DNA of 64,000 bases from ZC4RG29 sp036381475 (GCA_036381475.1 DASVCT010000262.1:12447-76446); one strand, 5' to 3'; positions 16,861 through 26,470 are shown, counted from the first letter of the stretch. Notes: generated by a model not told the origin, from the sequence alone. A program made the numbers and translations.

Positions 16861-17847
16861 ATGGACGAGAAAATCAATCTGCGGGCAATTGAGCAGTACA
16901 GCGACGAATTCTCTGAAAAGATGATCGGGACCTGGTTTGCCACGCGTGAATCGATTACCGGGCAGGAGATCCTCGAATTCTGTGAAATCAAACAGATTAA
17001 CCTGTTTGTCATTTATGAGTTGTTTCGGACCTGGAAACAGGAGAGCGCCAAAAACCGGAGTCCATATTTTGACTACGATGCGACAGAAGTTCGCGAGGCG
17101 GCTGCGGCGTTGATGAATGCCCTTTCCAACCACATCCGTGTCGACCGGGCGAATTTCGCACCGCTGCTGCAGAAAGCGACATACAACACGCTGCTGCTGA
17201 TTGTCGACCCGTACGATTTCTTTGCCGATCTGATCGAGAAACATGCCGAACTCGTACCCTCCGAATTCGCCGACCATCTGAAGTACGTGCGAATTAACAA
17301 GGCACCGCTTCAGCGGCTGCTGGAAAAGCTCCGGGAGCGCCAGGTGACTTCTATCTCGGGAAACGAGGCGTTCGCTTTGCTTGACTCGATCCTCGAGGAA
17401 GTAAACTTCACGCCGGAAGATGTGGATGGATACCTCGCCAGTTTTTCCCAGGTGCTGCCGGTATCTCTTGAATCCTTCTACGAAAAAAGGCCGGAACCTC
17501 AATCTCACGTTGAAGCGGAACAACCCAACCACTACCAGTGGCAACCAGTCAAGTCGACCGTCAACGATCAGCTATCGCACGAGCCGCGACCCATGATTGC
17601 GGATCAGTTCATGAAGATCACAAGCATCAAGGAAAGCCTGACGATAAATCAGAAGTTCATGTTCACCAAGGTGCTGTTTCATGGTGACTTTGAACTGTTC
17701 AGCAGCGCAATCGAAGACCTGGATCGCCAGGACCACCTTCAGGGTGCCCTTCGCTACCTGGAAAGGAATTACCAGGAATGGGACCGCGAGAGCGAGGAGT
17801 TCCATGAGTTTATGGAGTTGCTCGAGAAACGCTTCGGGTCACAGTAG
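16861..17847 (+). CDS. Conserved hypothetical cytoplasmic protein
   Basis: 328 residues, acidic and mainly helical, with no signal peptide or membrane segment. I recognise no catalytic motif. A linker around residues 205-235 (RPEPQSHVEAEQPNHYQWQP) divides an N-terminal helical region from a C-terminal one (ITSIKESLTINQKFMFTKVL). The C-terminal block, with its DFELFSSAIEDLDRQDH stretch, resembles a conserved domain of uncharacterised Cytophagales proteins. It is divergent from tdk, 177 bases away. A 7-base repeat array begins at its stop codon. Confidence 0.8.
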   Translation: MDEKINLRAIEQYSDEFSEKMIGTWFATRESITGQEILEFCEIKQINLFVIYELFRTWKQESAKNRSPYFDYDATEVREAAAALMNALSNHIRVDRANFAPLLQKATYNTLLLIVDPYDFFADLIEKHAELVPSEFADHLKYVRINKAPLQRLLEKLRERQVTSISGNEAFALLDSILEEVNFTPEDVDGYLASFSQVLPVSLESFYEKRPEPQSHVEAEQPNHYQWQPVKSTVNDQLSHEPRPMIADQFMKITSIKESLTINQKFMFTKVLFHGDFELFSSAIEDLDRQDHLQGALRYLERNYQEWDRESEEFHEFMELLEKRFGSQ

Positions 17848-17906
17848 GCAGTAGGCAGTAGGCAATTGGCAGTAGGCAGTAGTTGGCAGTAGGCAGTAGG
17901 GCAGTA
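17847..17906. repeat. Heptamer tandem repeat GGCAGTA
   Basis: Seven perfect copies of GGCAGTA plus one variant (GGCAATT at 17861-17867), with a GTT insertion at 17882-17884 and a single G at 17899. The array begins at the last base of the TAG stop of the upstream gene and fills much of the 99-base gap before the convergent rodA end. No spacers are present, so it is not a CRISPR array. Confidence 0.85.
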
Positions 17907-17946
17907 GGATACAGTTTGCGGTAGTATGAGCTTCGACGTGTGAATA

Positions 17947-19215
17947 TTACCCTCGATTCATTACCTGCAGGCGATGCGCGTCGAGTTTCAGCAGTATGAA
18001 TAGCAGGATCGTGAATCCCCACAGGGATGATCCGCCGTAGCTGAAGAACGGAAGCGGGATGCCGATGACAGGAAACAGGCCGATCGTCATGCCGATGTTG
18101 ATGGTGAAGTGAAAGAACAGAATGCACGCGACGCAATAGCCATATACACGGGCGAACCGGCTTTTCTGTCGCTCGGCCAGGTACACAACGCGGAAGAGCA
18201 GGGCCATAAACAGCAGGACCACCATCAAACTACCGATCCAACCATGTTCCTCACCAATGGTGCAAAAGATGAAGTCGGTGCTTTGCTCGGGAACAAACTT
18301 CAGCTTCGTTTGCGTCCCCTTCAAAAATCCTTTCCCGTAAAGCCCTCCGCTGCCGATAGCCACCTTGGATTGATACACGTGGTATCCAACGCCAAGCTGG
18401 TCGAGTTCGGGATTTAACAGCACGCGGATACGCTTTTGCTGGTAGTCTTTCAAAACATTATTGAAAACGAAATCGACGCTCTTGATCGTGCCCATCAGCA
18501 TCAACGCGGCGGCGGTGAGCACCATGATGCGTTTGCGCTTCTTTTTGCCGAGAAGGATCAACGTAAGCCAGACGCAGCCGATGATTGCAAAGAGAATGTA
18601 TTCGTTCTCCACCAGCAGGGTAAGGATAAAAATAATGGCGATCCCGATGCCGACGAGAATCAGGAACGGCGACATGCCTTCGCGGTAGAACACCAGCACG
18701 AAAGCGGTAAACACCAATGCGGTACCAGTGTCCTTCTGAAGGAGTATGACGGCCATGGGCAGACCGATAATGGCGAAGAGTCGTATTTGGTTGCGGAGCT
18801 GGTCCATCTTGAAACCAACCGTGCCGATATACTTGGCCACTGCAAGCGCCGTCGCAAACTTGGCAAACTCAGAGGGTTGGAAGCCGAATGAGCCGATCCG
18901 CAGCCAGGCCTGGTTTCCACCAACTTCGCGACCTGTGAACACGACGATGATACACATCAGGAGCACCACCCCGTAAATCACCCAGGCGAACGTCTCATAA
19001 AACCGCATATCCATGATCAGGATGAACATGATAATGGCTACGGACGATGCGATAAAGATGAGCTGGCGGCCGGAGTTGATGGAGGGATCGAGAATGAACT
19101 GGTTTTCTTCGTACGTTACCGAGAAGATATTCAGCCATCCCCAGAGCACGATGACACCGTAGAGCATTACGGTGATCCAGTCCATGCGGTTCGATATCTT
19201 CTCCTCGCGCACCAT
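17947..19215 (-). CDS. rodA: Rod shape-determining protein RodA, SEDS glycosyltransferase
   Basis: 422 residues with about ten transmembrane helices and the FtsW/RodA/SpoVE pattern, including QKDTGTALVF, GVGYHVYQSKVAIGSGGLYGK-type loop residues and the C-terminal FFSYGGSSLW. It polymerises lipid II for cell elongation together with PBP2. Its start shares one base with the PBP2 stop, so it is the last gene of the mre operon. Confidence 0.96.
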   Translation of the reverse strand: MVREEKISNRMDWITVMLYGVIVLWGWLNIFSVTYEENQFILDPSINSGRQLIFIASSVAIIMFILIMDMRFYETFAWVIYGVVLLMCIIVVFTGREVGGNQAWLRIGSFGFQPSEFAKFATALAVAKYIGTVGFKMDQLRNQIRLFAIIGLPMAVILLQKDTGTALVFTAFVLVFYREGMSPFLILVGIGIAIIFILTLLVENEYILFAIIGCVWLTLILLGKKKRKRIMVLTAAALMLMGTIKSVDFVFNNVLKDYQQKRIRVLLNPELDQLGVGYHVYQSKVAIGSGGLYGKGFLKGTQTKLKFVPEQSTDFIFCTIGEEHGWIGSLMVVLLFMALLFRVVYLAERQKSRFARVYGYCVACILFFHFTINIGMTIGLFPVIGIPLPFFSYGGSSLWGFTILLFILLKLDAHRLQVMNRG

Positions 19216-21038
19216 CAGTATAGGAATTGTCCCTTTAATACATACTGTTCAATCATCGGCCTTTGTGTTGCACCCAGCAGGTATTTTTCAATCATGAGGC
19301 TCGCGATGGACGCGGCGGCCCGGGCGCCCTGACCGGCACTTTCCACATAGACGGAAACCGCAATCTTCGGATTATCCTTTGGAGCAAACGCGATAAAAAC
19401 AGAATGGTCAGGAAGGGGATCGTTCTGAACCGTGCCGGTCTTGCCGCAGACTGTGATGTCGCGGAGCTTGGCGCGATATTGTCCTGTTCCTTCCTCCACC
19501 ACGCGCTGCATGGCCTCGACCGCCACTTCGAAATGTTCCGGGTCGATTGTCGTAAAGTGCTTTTCCTGGTAGCGCGGAAGGGGGAGTCCTGTTTTTCCGA
19601 TCGACTTCACCAGGTGCGGCGTATAGTAAAAGCCGCGATTGGCGATAATCGCTGCGAAATTGGCCATCTGCAATGGCACAACGAGGTTCTCACCTTCGCC
19701 GATGGCGATCGAATAAATGTTTGAAAACTTCCAGGGTTTTCCGTGGTACGCGCGATCATAGTATGCAGGGTTGGGTACGAGGCCGCCTTTCTCGTTCGGA
19801 AGGTCGATGCCCAGCGGCTTGCCCAGGCCAAAGCTCCTTATGTGTTTGTCCCACTCCGCAAGCCCGATGCGCGTGTCTTCATAGGGATCGCTGGACACAC
19901 CCTGGTTCAGCATCCGGCGCAATACATTGTAGAAATAGGGATTGCACGAGTGCGTTATCGCGCCCCTCAGGTCGTCGTTCGTATGATCGCCATGGCAGTT
20001 GATGATGCTGCGGTTGCAGCGTATCCGCGTCTCCGGGGTGATGACGCCCTCCTGGAGAGCCACCATCGACTGTGCAATCTTGAAAATGGAGCCCGGACGA
20101 TACTGCGCCATGAGCGGACGGTTGAACAGCGGCTTGTTCGTGTCGTTGCTGATCAACAGAAAGTTTGAACTGTAGTTTCTGCCCGTCAACAGGGACGGAT
20201 CGTAAGACGGGCCGGAGACCATAGCCAGGATTTCGCCCGTGGCGGGTTCAATGGCAATGATGCTTCCTGCCTTCCCATCCATAAGGTAAGCGCCGTATTC
20301 CTGAAGGTCCAGGTCGATGGTGGTGGTAAGGTCCTGTCCGGGTATCGACAGCGTATCATAGCGACCATTTTTGTATGGACCCTTGATGATGCCATCCTTG
20401 TTTCGGAGAAGATATCGCACCCCGCGGGTACCCCTGAGGTAGGTTTCATAATACGCTTCCAGCCCGCTTTGTCCAATGTAGTCGCCCTGCCTGTAGAAGT
20501 GTGTGGTGTCGTTGGCAAGCTGGCTTTTGGTGATCTCGCTGACGTATCCCACGGCATTCCCGACTGCGCTGGAGGAGTACGCTCTTGTCGTCCGTGCCTG
20601 AATATAGAAGCCCTCGAACTCGTCGATATGGTCCTGTATCTTGGCGAAGTCTCGGTTCGACAGCTGCTTGATGAAAGGCGTGGGCTGAAGTTCCGAAGCA
20701 CGTTTGGCCCGAATGTCACTGTACAATTGAGCAAACTGGTCCCGGAGCTGTTGCGGGGTTATGTCGAACACATGGCAAAACCGGGCGGTATCCAGGTTAT
20801 GGACTTCCTTGAGGATGATCAGCAGATCATATTCAGGGGCGTTGTATACGATGAGTTTCCCGTTGCGGTCGGTGAGGAGGCCTCGTACCGGGTACAGAAT
20901 TTCCTTCCTGATGGCGTTGGTGTCAGCGAGGTCAGCATAGCTGCGGTCTATGACCTGTATGAAGAACAGCTTCAGCAGGAAGATCATGGCCACCGCCACA
21001 AAAACGATCTGAATAATTTCCTTTCTCCCTTCGTTCAT
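19215..21038 (-). CDS. mrdA: Penicillin-binding protein 2
   Basis: 607 residues from the ATG at 21038. One N-terminal transmembrane helix is followed by the dimerisation domain and the transpeptidase. The active-site Ser is in PGSIFKIAQ (SxxK), with SCNPYF (SxN) and GKTGTVQ (KTGT) further on. It cross-links peptidoglycan in the elongasome. The start overlaps the mreD stop by four bases (ATGA); the longer frame to 21215 lies inside mreD. Confidence 0.96.
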   Translation of the reverse strand: MNEGRKEIIQIVFVAVAMIFLLKLFFIQVIDRSYADLADTNAIRKEILYPVRGLLTDRNGKLIVYNAPEYDLLIILKEVHNLDTARFCHVFDITPQQLRDQFAQLYSDIRAKRASELQPTPFIKQLSNRDFAKIQDHIDEFEGFYIQARTTRAYSSSAVGNAVGYVSEITKSQLANDTTHFYRQGDYIGQSGLEAYYETYLRGTRGVRYLLRNKDGIIKGPYKNGRYDTLSIPGQDLTTTIDLDLQEYGAYLMDGKAGSIIAIEPATGEILAMVSGPSYDPSLLTGRNYSSNFLLISNDTNKPLFNRPLMAQYRPGSIFKIAQSMVALQEGVITPETRIRCNRSIINCHGDHTNDDLRGAITHSCNPYFYNVLRRMLNQGVSSDPYEDTRIGLAEWDKHIRSFGLGKPLGIDLPNEKGGLVPNPAYYDRAYHGKPWKFSNIYSIAIGEGENLVVPLQMANFAAIIANRGFYYTPHLVKSIGKTGLPLPRYQEKHFTTIDPEHFEVAVEAMQRVVEEGTGQYRAKLRDITVCGKTGTVQNDPLPDHSVFIAFAPKDNPKIAVSVYVESAGQGARAAASIASLMIEKYLLGATQRPMIEQYVLKGQFLY

Positions 21039-21550
21039 AACCGCTTCTTTTCGCCGAACATGAATTGAAAAATGACGATTATCAGGATGGTAAGCAGCGT
21101 GCTCGCCAGGGCTTTCCACAAAGTAAACCAGAAGAGCTGAAAGCCCCCCGCCTCGATAAAAAATAGAACGGCGTGATGCAAAAATACTAAGGGCATCAGG
21201 TATATCAAAAACCACTGGGTACCGTTCATCGACAAATTCGGTACCGCGTTGGTGTCATATCCGCCCTGGGGCGTAATCAGGTTCAACCAGTGGTTTCTCA
21301 GGTACATGATCAGGACGGAGGCCATCGCATGCATACCGAGGCTGTCATAGAAGATATCTACGGTGAAACCGAGGACGAATCCCAGCCCCATGAGGACGAG
21401 CGGATTCACCTCGACGGGCAGCAACAGCAGATAGGCAACATACACAAAACAGAACGCCGTGTGAAACAGCACGACATGCTTCATGATGACCACCTGCAGG
21501 GCCAGGTACAGGAAGAACGAAAAAATATGTCGGATCCCCAGCCTGCTCAT
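21035..21550 (-). CDS. mreD: Rod shape-determining protein MreD
   Basis: 171 residues with five or so transmembrane helices. Sequence conservation in MreD is low, but position between mreC and mrdA and the membrane pattern (FVLGFTVDIFYDSLGMHA) support the call. The start overlaps mreC by four bases. Confidence 0.92.
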   Translation of the reverse strand: MSRLGIRHIFSFFLYLALQVVIMKHVVLFHTAFCFVYVAYLLLLPVEVNPLVLMGLGFVLGFTVDIFYDSLGMHAMASVLIMYLRNHWLNLITPQGGYDTNAVPNLSMNGTQWFLIYLMPLVFLHHAVLFFIEAGGFQLFWFTLWKALASTLLTILIIVIFQFMFGEKKRL

Positions 21551-22386
21551 CGTTGCTCTTCGAGAAAGGGTAATTCCAGCGAATCCTGCTCCGCCTTGAG
21601 ATAGCTTTTCACGACGGCGACGTACGACAGCCGTTGAAAGTCCTGCGACAGTCGTACCTTCAGTTCATAAAAAGGTGCTGCGTCGTTTAGCGTGATGTGA
21701 TCGATGGTGCCGATCATAATGCCTTCCGGAAACACCGCGTTGTATCCCGATGTGACGACCGTATCGCCAACAACGGGCCGGACGTGGCGTGGAATGTAGT
21801 TCAGATCGATGAACAACGGATCCTTGCCGTCCCACTGGGCCGTCCCGAAGTGACCCGTGCGCTTGATCATCGCCGACGTCATCACATCGACATTGAGCAG
21901 CGAGATGACGACGCTATAGTGCTCGGATGTTGCCTTCACTTTTCCAACAGCACCGAAGTTGCCGATTACGGCCATGCCTTCTTTGATGCCGGATGAGGAG
22001 CCTTTGTCTATGGTGATAAAGTTGATTACCCGGTCGACCGAGTTGTTCACGACTTTTGCGCTCACGTACTCGAATCGGTTGATAATGGTCGTATCAGCGA
22101 CACCCTGTCCCCTTAAGGAAGAGAGCAACTGACTATGTCGTTCAAGCGCTGTCCGGAGGTCGGCGTTTTCACGAGCGAGGGCTTCGTTTGTTTTTCGCAA
22201 CGAAAAGTATTCGCCTACTCCGTGCGAAAACTCGTTAATGGCTGCTACGAGACTATTGGAAGAATTGAAGAACTGGGCGCTTTGATAGTGGTTGCTGGAG
22301 ACGATTAGCCACCCGCAGATGACTTCCAGTAAAAGGAACGTGAAGAAAGCACGGTTCTCGTAAAAGAATAGAAATAGCCGCTCCAT
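21547..22386 (-). CDS. mreC: Rod shape-determining protein MreC
   Basis: 279 residues with an N-terminal transmembrane helix, a coiled coil around residues 60-90 (KTNEALARENADLRTALERH), and a periplasmic beta domain with DKGSSSGIKEGMAV. MreC links cytoplasmic MreB to the periplasmic PBP2. It begins 4 bases after the mreB stop. Confidence 0.95.
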   Translation of the reverse strand: MERLFLFFYENRAFFTFLLLEVICGWLIVSSNHYQSAQFFNSSNSLVAAINEFSHGVGEYFSLRKTNEALARENADLRTALERHSQLLSSLRGQGVADTTIINRFEYVSAKVVNNSVDRVINFITIDKGSSSGIKEGMAVIGNFGAVGKVKATSEHYSVVISLLNVDVMTSAMIKRTGHFGTAQWDGKDPLFIDLNYIPRHVRPVVGDTVVTSGYNAVFPEGIMIGTIDHITLNDAAPFYELKVRLSQDFQRLSYVAVVKSYLKAEQDSLELPFLEEQR

Positions 22387-22390
22387 TCCA

Positions 22391-23416
22391 TCATGTCATC
22401 AGGACGGCTCTGAAACTTTCCAGGTTCTTGAGTGCCATACCGGTGCCGCGGACAACAGCGCGGAGCGGATCATCGGCGACATGAATGGGTAATTTGGTCT
22501 TTAGTGCCAGTCGCTTGTCCAGTCCGCGCAACAGGGCCCCTCCCCCGGTGAGGTAAATGCCGCGTTCATAAATGTCGGCCGACAGTTCCGGGGGAGAAGT
22601 TTCGAGGGCCTTCAAAACTGCCTCTTCCAGCTTGGAAACCGATTTATCCAGGGCAAAGGCGACTTCCGAATAGGATATTTTTATGGTTTTTGGAATTCCC
22701 GTCATCAGGTCGCGTCCCCGGATCTCGTAGTCCTCGGGGGCGTCGTCAAGTTCGGTAAGGGCGGAGCCGACTTCGATCTTGACCTTTTCGGCCGACCGTT
22801 CGCCGATCAGCAGGTTGTGTTGACGCCGCATGTAGTCAAGGATATCGCGGTTGAACGTGTCGCCCGCCACCCGGATCGACTGGTCGCAAACAATGCCTGA
22901 AAGGGCAATGACGGCAATATCCGTCGTACCGCCGCCGATGTCCACGATCATATTCCCGATCGGCATTTCGATGTCAATACCAATGCCCACAGCTGCAGCA
23001 ATGGGTTCGTGGATCATGTATACCTCCTTGGCGCCGGCATGTTCGGCGGAGTCGCGTACGGCGCGTTTCTCCACCTCGGTTATCCCCGAAGGAATGCAGA
23101 TGATCATACGGTGAGATGGAGGGAACAGGCGTTTCCCTGTGTCGATCATTTTGATCAGACCGCGGATCATCATTTCCGCCGCGTGAAAGTCGGCGATGAC
23201 GCCCTCCTTCAGGGGTCGTATGGTTTTGATATTTTCGTGAGTTTTTTCATGCATTTGCATGGCCTCCCTACCGATGGCGAGCACCTTGTTACTGGTTTTG
23301 TCGATAGCTATGATGGAGGGTTCGTCTACTACGATCTTATCTTTGTAGATTATTAGGGTATTGGCAGTGCCAAGGTCTATGGCAATGTCGCTGGTAAAAA
23401 AATCAAAAAATCCCAT
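22391..23416 (-). CDS. mreB: Actin-like cell shape protein MreB
   Basis: 341 residues. The actin-fold phosphate loops IDLGTANTLI and DIGGGTTDIAVI, the adenosine motif TGGGALLRGL and the EPIAAAVGIG segment are all clear. MreB filaments direct peptidoglycan insertion along the cell side wall. It heads the five-gene elongation operon; a 170-base gap separates it from purH, in which I see no clear promoter box. Confidence 0.97.
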   Translation of the reverse strand: MGFFDFFTSDIAIDLGTANTLIIYKDKIVVDEPSIIAIDKTSNKVLAIGREAMQMHEKTHENIKTIRPLKEGVIADFHAAEMMIRGLIKMIDTGKRLFPPSHRMIICIPSGITEVEKRAVRDSAEHAGAKEVYMIHEPIAAAVGIGIDIEMPIGNMIVDIGGGTTDIAVIALSGIVCDQSIRVAGDTFNRDILDYMRRQHNLLIGERSAEKVKIEVGSALTELDDAPEDYEIRGRDLMTGIPKTIKISYSEVAFALDKSVSKLEEAVLKALETSPPELSADIYERGIYLTGGGALLRGLDKRLALKTKLPIHVADDPLRAVVRGTGMALKNLESFRAVLMT

Positions 23417-23586
23417 GTATTCAGTATGCGATAAGGTTTTGAAAAATGCCCGCCTGCCTGGGGGTAACGGTCCGCATTACGGCTAAAATTGCACTCAATT
23501 TACCAAATTATTGTTTCAGCGATCAAAAATGTAAGTTTTTTGCCCATTTGCATGAGCCGTCCCGTCGAACGACTTGTCCCGTCTTT

Positions 23587-25110
23587 TCAATGACGGAAGT
23601 GACGGATACCTGTAAAGACCATTGCCATGTCGTGCTCATCACAAAAGGCAATCGAATCCTTATCCTTAACCGAACCGCCGGGCTGTATGACCGCTGTGAT
23701 CCCCGCCTTCCAGGCCAGTTCAACACAATCGGGAAATGGAAAGAAAGCGTCAGAAGCCATTACCGCTCCCGTCAGGTCGAAACCGAAAGTCCGGGCTTTT
23801 TCAATGGCTTGCTTCAGGGCGTCGACCCGGGATGTCTGTCCTGTCCCACTGGCCAGCAACTGACCCTCGGTGGCAAGCACGATGGTATTCGACTTGGTAT
23901 GCTTACAGACTTTCGAGGCAAACAACATGGCCCTGACTTCGGCCGGGGTAGGCGCCCGACGGGTGACAGTCCTAAGGTCGTCAGCGCTATCGGTCTTCAG
24001 GTCTGCGTCCTGTTCAATGACGCCGCCAAGCAAACTCCGGAATTGCTTTTTCAGATCAGGCAGGGTCTTTAGCCGAAGGAGGATACGGTTCTTTCTTGAT
24101 TTAAGCACTTCGAGCGCTTCGGGTTCAAAAGCAGGGGCGACGAGAATTTCGAAGAATAATGGGTTCATCTCCGCAGCAGCGTCAACATTAATAGGCCGAT
24201 TAGTAACGAGGATGCCGCCGAATGCCGACAGGGTGTCGGCCTGGTATGCTTTCTTATAGGCTTCCTTAACTGTGGACGCCGTTGCTGCACCGCATGCGTT
24301 GGTATGCTTGACAATGACAAAGGCTGTTTCATCATGGAATTCCCGAAGCAGTCCGAGCGCCGCGTCGATATCGACGAGATTATTGTATGAGAGTTCCTTC
24401 CCGTTGAGTTGTTCAAACAAGGCGTCCAGATCACCGTAGAATGCTCCCTGCTGATGCGGATTCTCGCCGTAACGAAGTTGTCGTCCCGGGCTGAACGACT
24501 TTCTGAACACAGGCAGCTGCTCTCGTGTATTGAAATATTCGAAGATCGCCGCGTCATACGCTGCGGTAACATCGAAAGCCATCGCAGCGAAACGGCGCCT
24601 GTCGTCGAGGTCCGTGGTGCACTGTTTCGCTTTCAGCAGGGCAAGCAGTTCATCATACTGGGTCCGTGACGACACAATGAGCACGTCGTGATAATTTTTT
24701 GCAGCAGCCCGGATGAGCGAAATTCCACCGATGTCAATTTTTTCAATAACGTCGGCTTCGGGTTTGCCGGCGGCAACGGTTTCAGTAAACGGGTAAAGGT
24801 CGACGATCACGAGGTCAATAGGGGCGACGTTAAACCGGTTTGCCTCTTCTTCGTGAACGCTGTCGCCGCGTCGGTACAATATCCCGCCAAAGACAGCGGG
24901 ATGAAGCGTCTTTACGCGGCCCCCGAAAATGGAGGGATACCCGGTGATCGATTCGACGGGCGTTACGGGATGTCCAAGCCCCTCGATAAAAGCCTGGGTG
25001 CCGCCGGTCGATACAAAGGTTGCCTGGTGGCGGGCAAGCTCCTCGATGATGGGTTCAAGTTTCTCCTTATAAAAAACGGAAACCAATACCCGGGAGATCG
25101 TTCTGGTCAT
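23587..25110 (-). CDS. purH: Bifunctional AICAR transformylase / IMP cyclohydrolase
   Basis: 507 residues from the ATG at 25110. The N-terminal MGS-like IMP cyclohydrolase domain shows STGGTQAFIEG and GGRVKTLHPAVFGGIL. The transformylase domain contains the KHTNACGAA motif and ends GIRHFRH as usual. It carries out the last two steps of IMP synthesis. A complete Bacteroidota-type promoter lies 21 bases upstream. Confidence 0.97.
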   Translation of the reverse strand: MTRTISRVLVSVFYKEKLEPIIEELARHQATFVSTGGTQAFIEGLGHPVTPVESITGYPSIFGGRVKTLHPAVFGGILYRRGDSVHEEEANRFNVAPIDLVIVDLYPFTETVAAGKPEADVIEKIDIGGISLIRAAAKNYHDVLIVSSRTQYDELLALLKAKQCTTDLDDRRRFAAMAFDVTAAYDAAIFEYFNTREQLPVFRKSFSPGRQLRYGENPHQQGAFYGDLDALFEQLNGKELSYNNLVDIDAALGLLREFHDETAFVIVKHTNACGAATASTVKEAYKKAYQADTLSAFGGILVTNRPINVDAAAEMNPLFFEILVAPAFEPEALEVLKSRKNRILLRLKTLPDLKKQFRSLLGGVIEQDADLKTDSADDLRTVTRRAPTPAEVRAMLFASKVCKHTKSNTIVLATEGQLLASGTGQTSRVDALKQAIEKARTFGFDLTGAVMASDAFFPFPDCVELAWKAGITAVIQPGGSVKDKDSIAFCDEHDMAMVFTGIRHFRH

Positions 25111-25130
25111 GCTGCGGGAATTGAAAGGTG

Positions 25131-25160
25131 CAAAACTATCAAAAATGAGCCAGCGCTCAA
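25131..25160 (-). promoter_or_regulatory. purH promoter with -33 and -7 boxes
   Basis: Read on the minus strand, TTG (25160-25158), a 19-base spacer and TAGTTTTG (25138-25131) match the TTG-N19-TAnnTTTG arrangement of Bacteroidota housekeeping promoters. It is the best-formed promoter in the window. Confidence 0.65.
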
Positions 25161-25213
25161 CCCGGGGCAAAAGGTTAGGTCCTTAATTTTTAGAATTATT
25201 TGGTTCGGCTGCT

Positions 25214-25221
25214 TAGTTTTG
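25214..25221 (+). promoter_or_regulatory. -7 box directly before a small orphan gene
   Basis: TAGTTTTG ends 3 bases before the ATG at 25225. If used, the mRNA would start at or next to the start codon. No clear -33 element is visible. Confidence 0.45.
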
Positions 25222-25224
25222 GTT

Positions 25225-25620
25225 ATGCGACTGTTTTTACAAGTCAACATTTGTGATTGGCAGGATCAGGGTTACGAGAGGCCCATGCTCCATCTTGCGT
25301 CGTCGCTTGCCGATGACGTCATCGGCACGGACGTGGACACCCTTTCTGAACCCCATGTGGTGGACCTGGTGAAGAAGCTTGTCAGTCAGTCGCAGCACAC
25401 GTTTCTTCTTGTGTATGCCAGGAAGCCTGATCAGCCGTTGAATCACGTTCTCTCCCTCTTTAGCCACCTCTTCGATTGCCAGGAAAAAATCCACCTTGCC
25501 GTTTTCGCCGGTGAACACGCGACCGCGGAAAAGCTCCTGCGCACGCTCGATGAAAAGTTCGTCAAGAACGACGAAGAAGAACTGATTCGCAAAATGGTGA
25601 AGCAGTTTGCGCGGGGGTGA
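25225..25620 (+). CDS. Hypothetical small protein
   Basis: 131 residues, cytoplasmic, not recognised. I chose the ATG at 25225 because further upstream the frame runs antisense through purH. The sequence has a probable alpha/beta pattern with strands HTFLLVYAR and IHLAVFAGE and a charged helical C-terminus (KNDEEELIRKMVKQFARG). It diverges from purH and converges on the omega-amidase gene, 13 bases away. A -7 box lies directly before the ATG. Confidence 0.65.
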   Translation: MRLFLQVNICDWQDQGYERPMLHLASSLADDVIGTDVDTLSEPHVVDLVKKLVSQSQHTFLLVYARKPDQPLNHVLSLFSHLFDCQEKIHLAVFAGEHATAEKLLRTLDEKFVKNDEEELIRKMVKQFARG

Positions 25621-25633
25621 CCCGTATCGCGCG

Positions 25634-26470
25634 TCAGGTCAGACCCCGGAAATAGCCCGACGTTTCGTAGCGCTCCAAATCGATGGAGAACTCGTCTGCA
25701 TCGAGGTACGCCGGGAACTTATCGCGAAACGCCTGCAGGGAATTCGCATTCAAACCGATCGTCTTGATCGTGTCGACGCTTTCCAGGGTAAATATGGACT
25801 CGCCTTTGGGACTTACCACAGAAGAATGACCGTTGTGTTCGATGCGGTTGCCGTCCGTTCCAACGCGATTAACACCGGCGACGTAGCACAGATTTTCAAT
25901 TGCCCGGGCTTTCAGAAGTGTATCCCAGGCTTCGATTCGCGCCGTCGGCCAATTTGCCACACAAACGAGAAGATCATAGGATAGCTGTCGCGATGTGTGA
26001 TCGTAACGATTTCTGCACCACACCGGGAAACGCAAGTCGTAGCACACGAGGGGACATATCCGCCACCCTTTCCAGGTTCCTATCAGGAGACTCTCACCGG
26101 CACTGTAGGTCTTTTGTTCCGCCGCCATTCTGAAAAGGTGGCGCTTGTCGTAAGTTCTGAAGTTCCCGCCGGGCTCCATCCACAACAGCCGATTGTAAAA
26201 CCGGTCGCGTACGTTGCAGATGAAACTTCCCAGCAAGAGCGCACCCGTCTGGTCGGCCATCTGCCGCATCCACTTCGTGGTTCTCATATTCATCATTTCC
26301 GCCAGACGGGGGGCGGACATCGTAAACCCGGTGGTGAACATCTCGGGAAGAATGATTATGTCAGTGGAAGCGCCAATGCCCCAGATCTTTTCTTCGAACA
26401 TGGCCAGGTTTGCGCCGATATCTTCCCAGTGCAGATCGGATTGAATTATGGTGATGTTCAGGTCCGTCAT
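25634..26470 (-). CDS. yafV: Omega-amidase, YafV/Nit2-type nitrilase
   Basis: 278 residues of the carbon-nitrogen hydrolase fold with the catalytic triad: Glu in LPEMFTTGF, Lys in YDKRHLFRM and Cys in PLVCYDLRFPVW. This subfamily hydrolyses alpha-ketoglutaramate and alpha-ketosuccinamate. The next gene upstream is a methionine aminotransferase, which fits a glutamine transaminase-omega-amidase pathway in methionine salvage. Confidence 0.9.
   Translation of the reverse strand: MTDLNITIIQSDLHWEDIGANLAMFEEKIWGIGASTDIIILPEMFTTGFTMSAPRLAEMMNMRTTKWMRQMADQTGALLLGSFICNVRDRFYNRLLWMEPGGNFRTYDKRHLFRMAAEQKTYSAGESLLIGTWKGWRICPLVCYDLRFPVWCRNRYDHTSRQLSYDLLVCVANWPTARIEAWDTLLKARAIENLCYVAGVNRVGTDGNRIEHNGHSSVVSPKGESIFTLESVDTIKTIGLNANSLQAFRDKFPAYLDADEFSIDLERYETSGYFRGLT

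Noticed and set aside
17847..17906. CRISPR array
   Set aside because: Units are 7 bases long and contiguous, with no spacers and no cas genes nearby.
19039..21215. Longer PBP2 beginning at 21215
   Set aside because: The extra N-terminus reads through mreD; the ATG at 21038 gives the normal cytoplasmic tail and membrane helix.
24688..25224. N-terminal extension of the small gene at 25225
   Set aside because: This part is antisense to purH, and a promoter box lies at 25214, so the ATG at 25225 is preferred.
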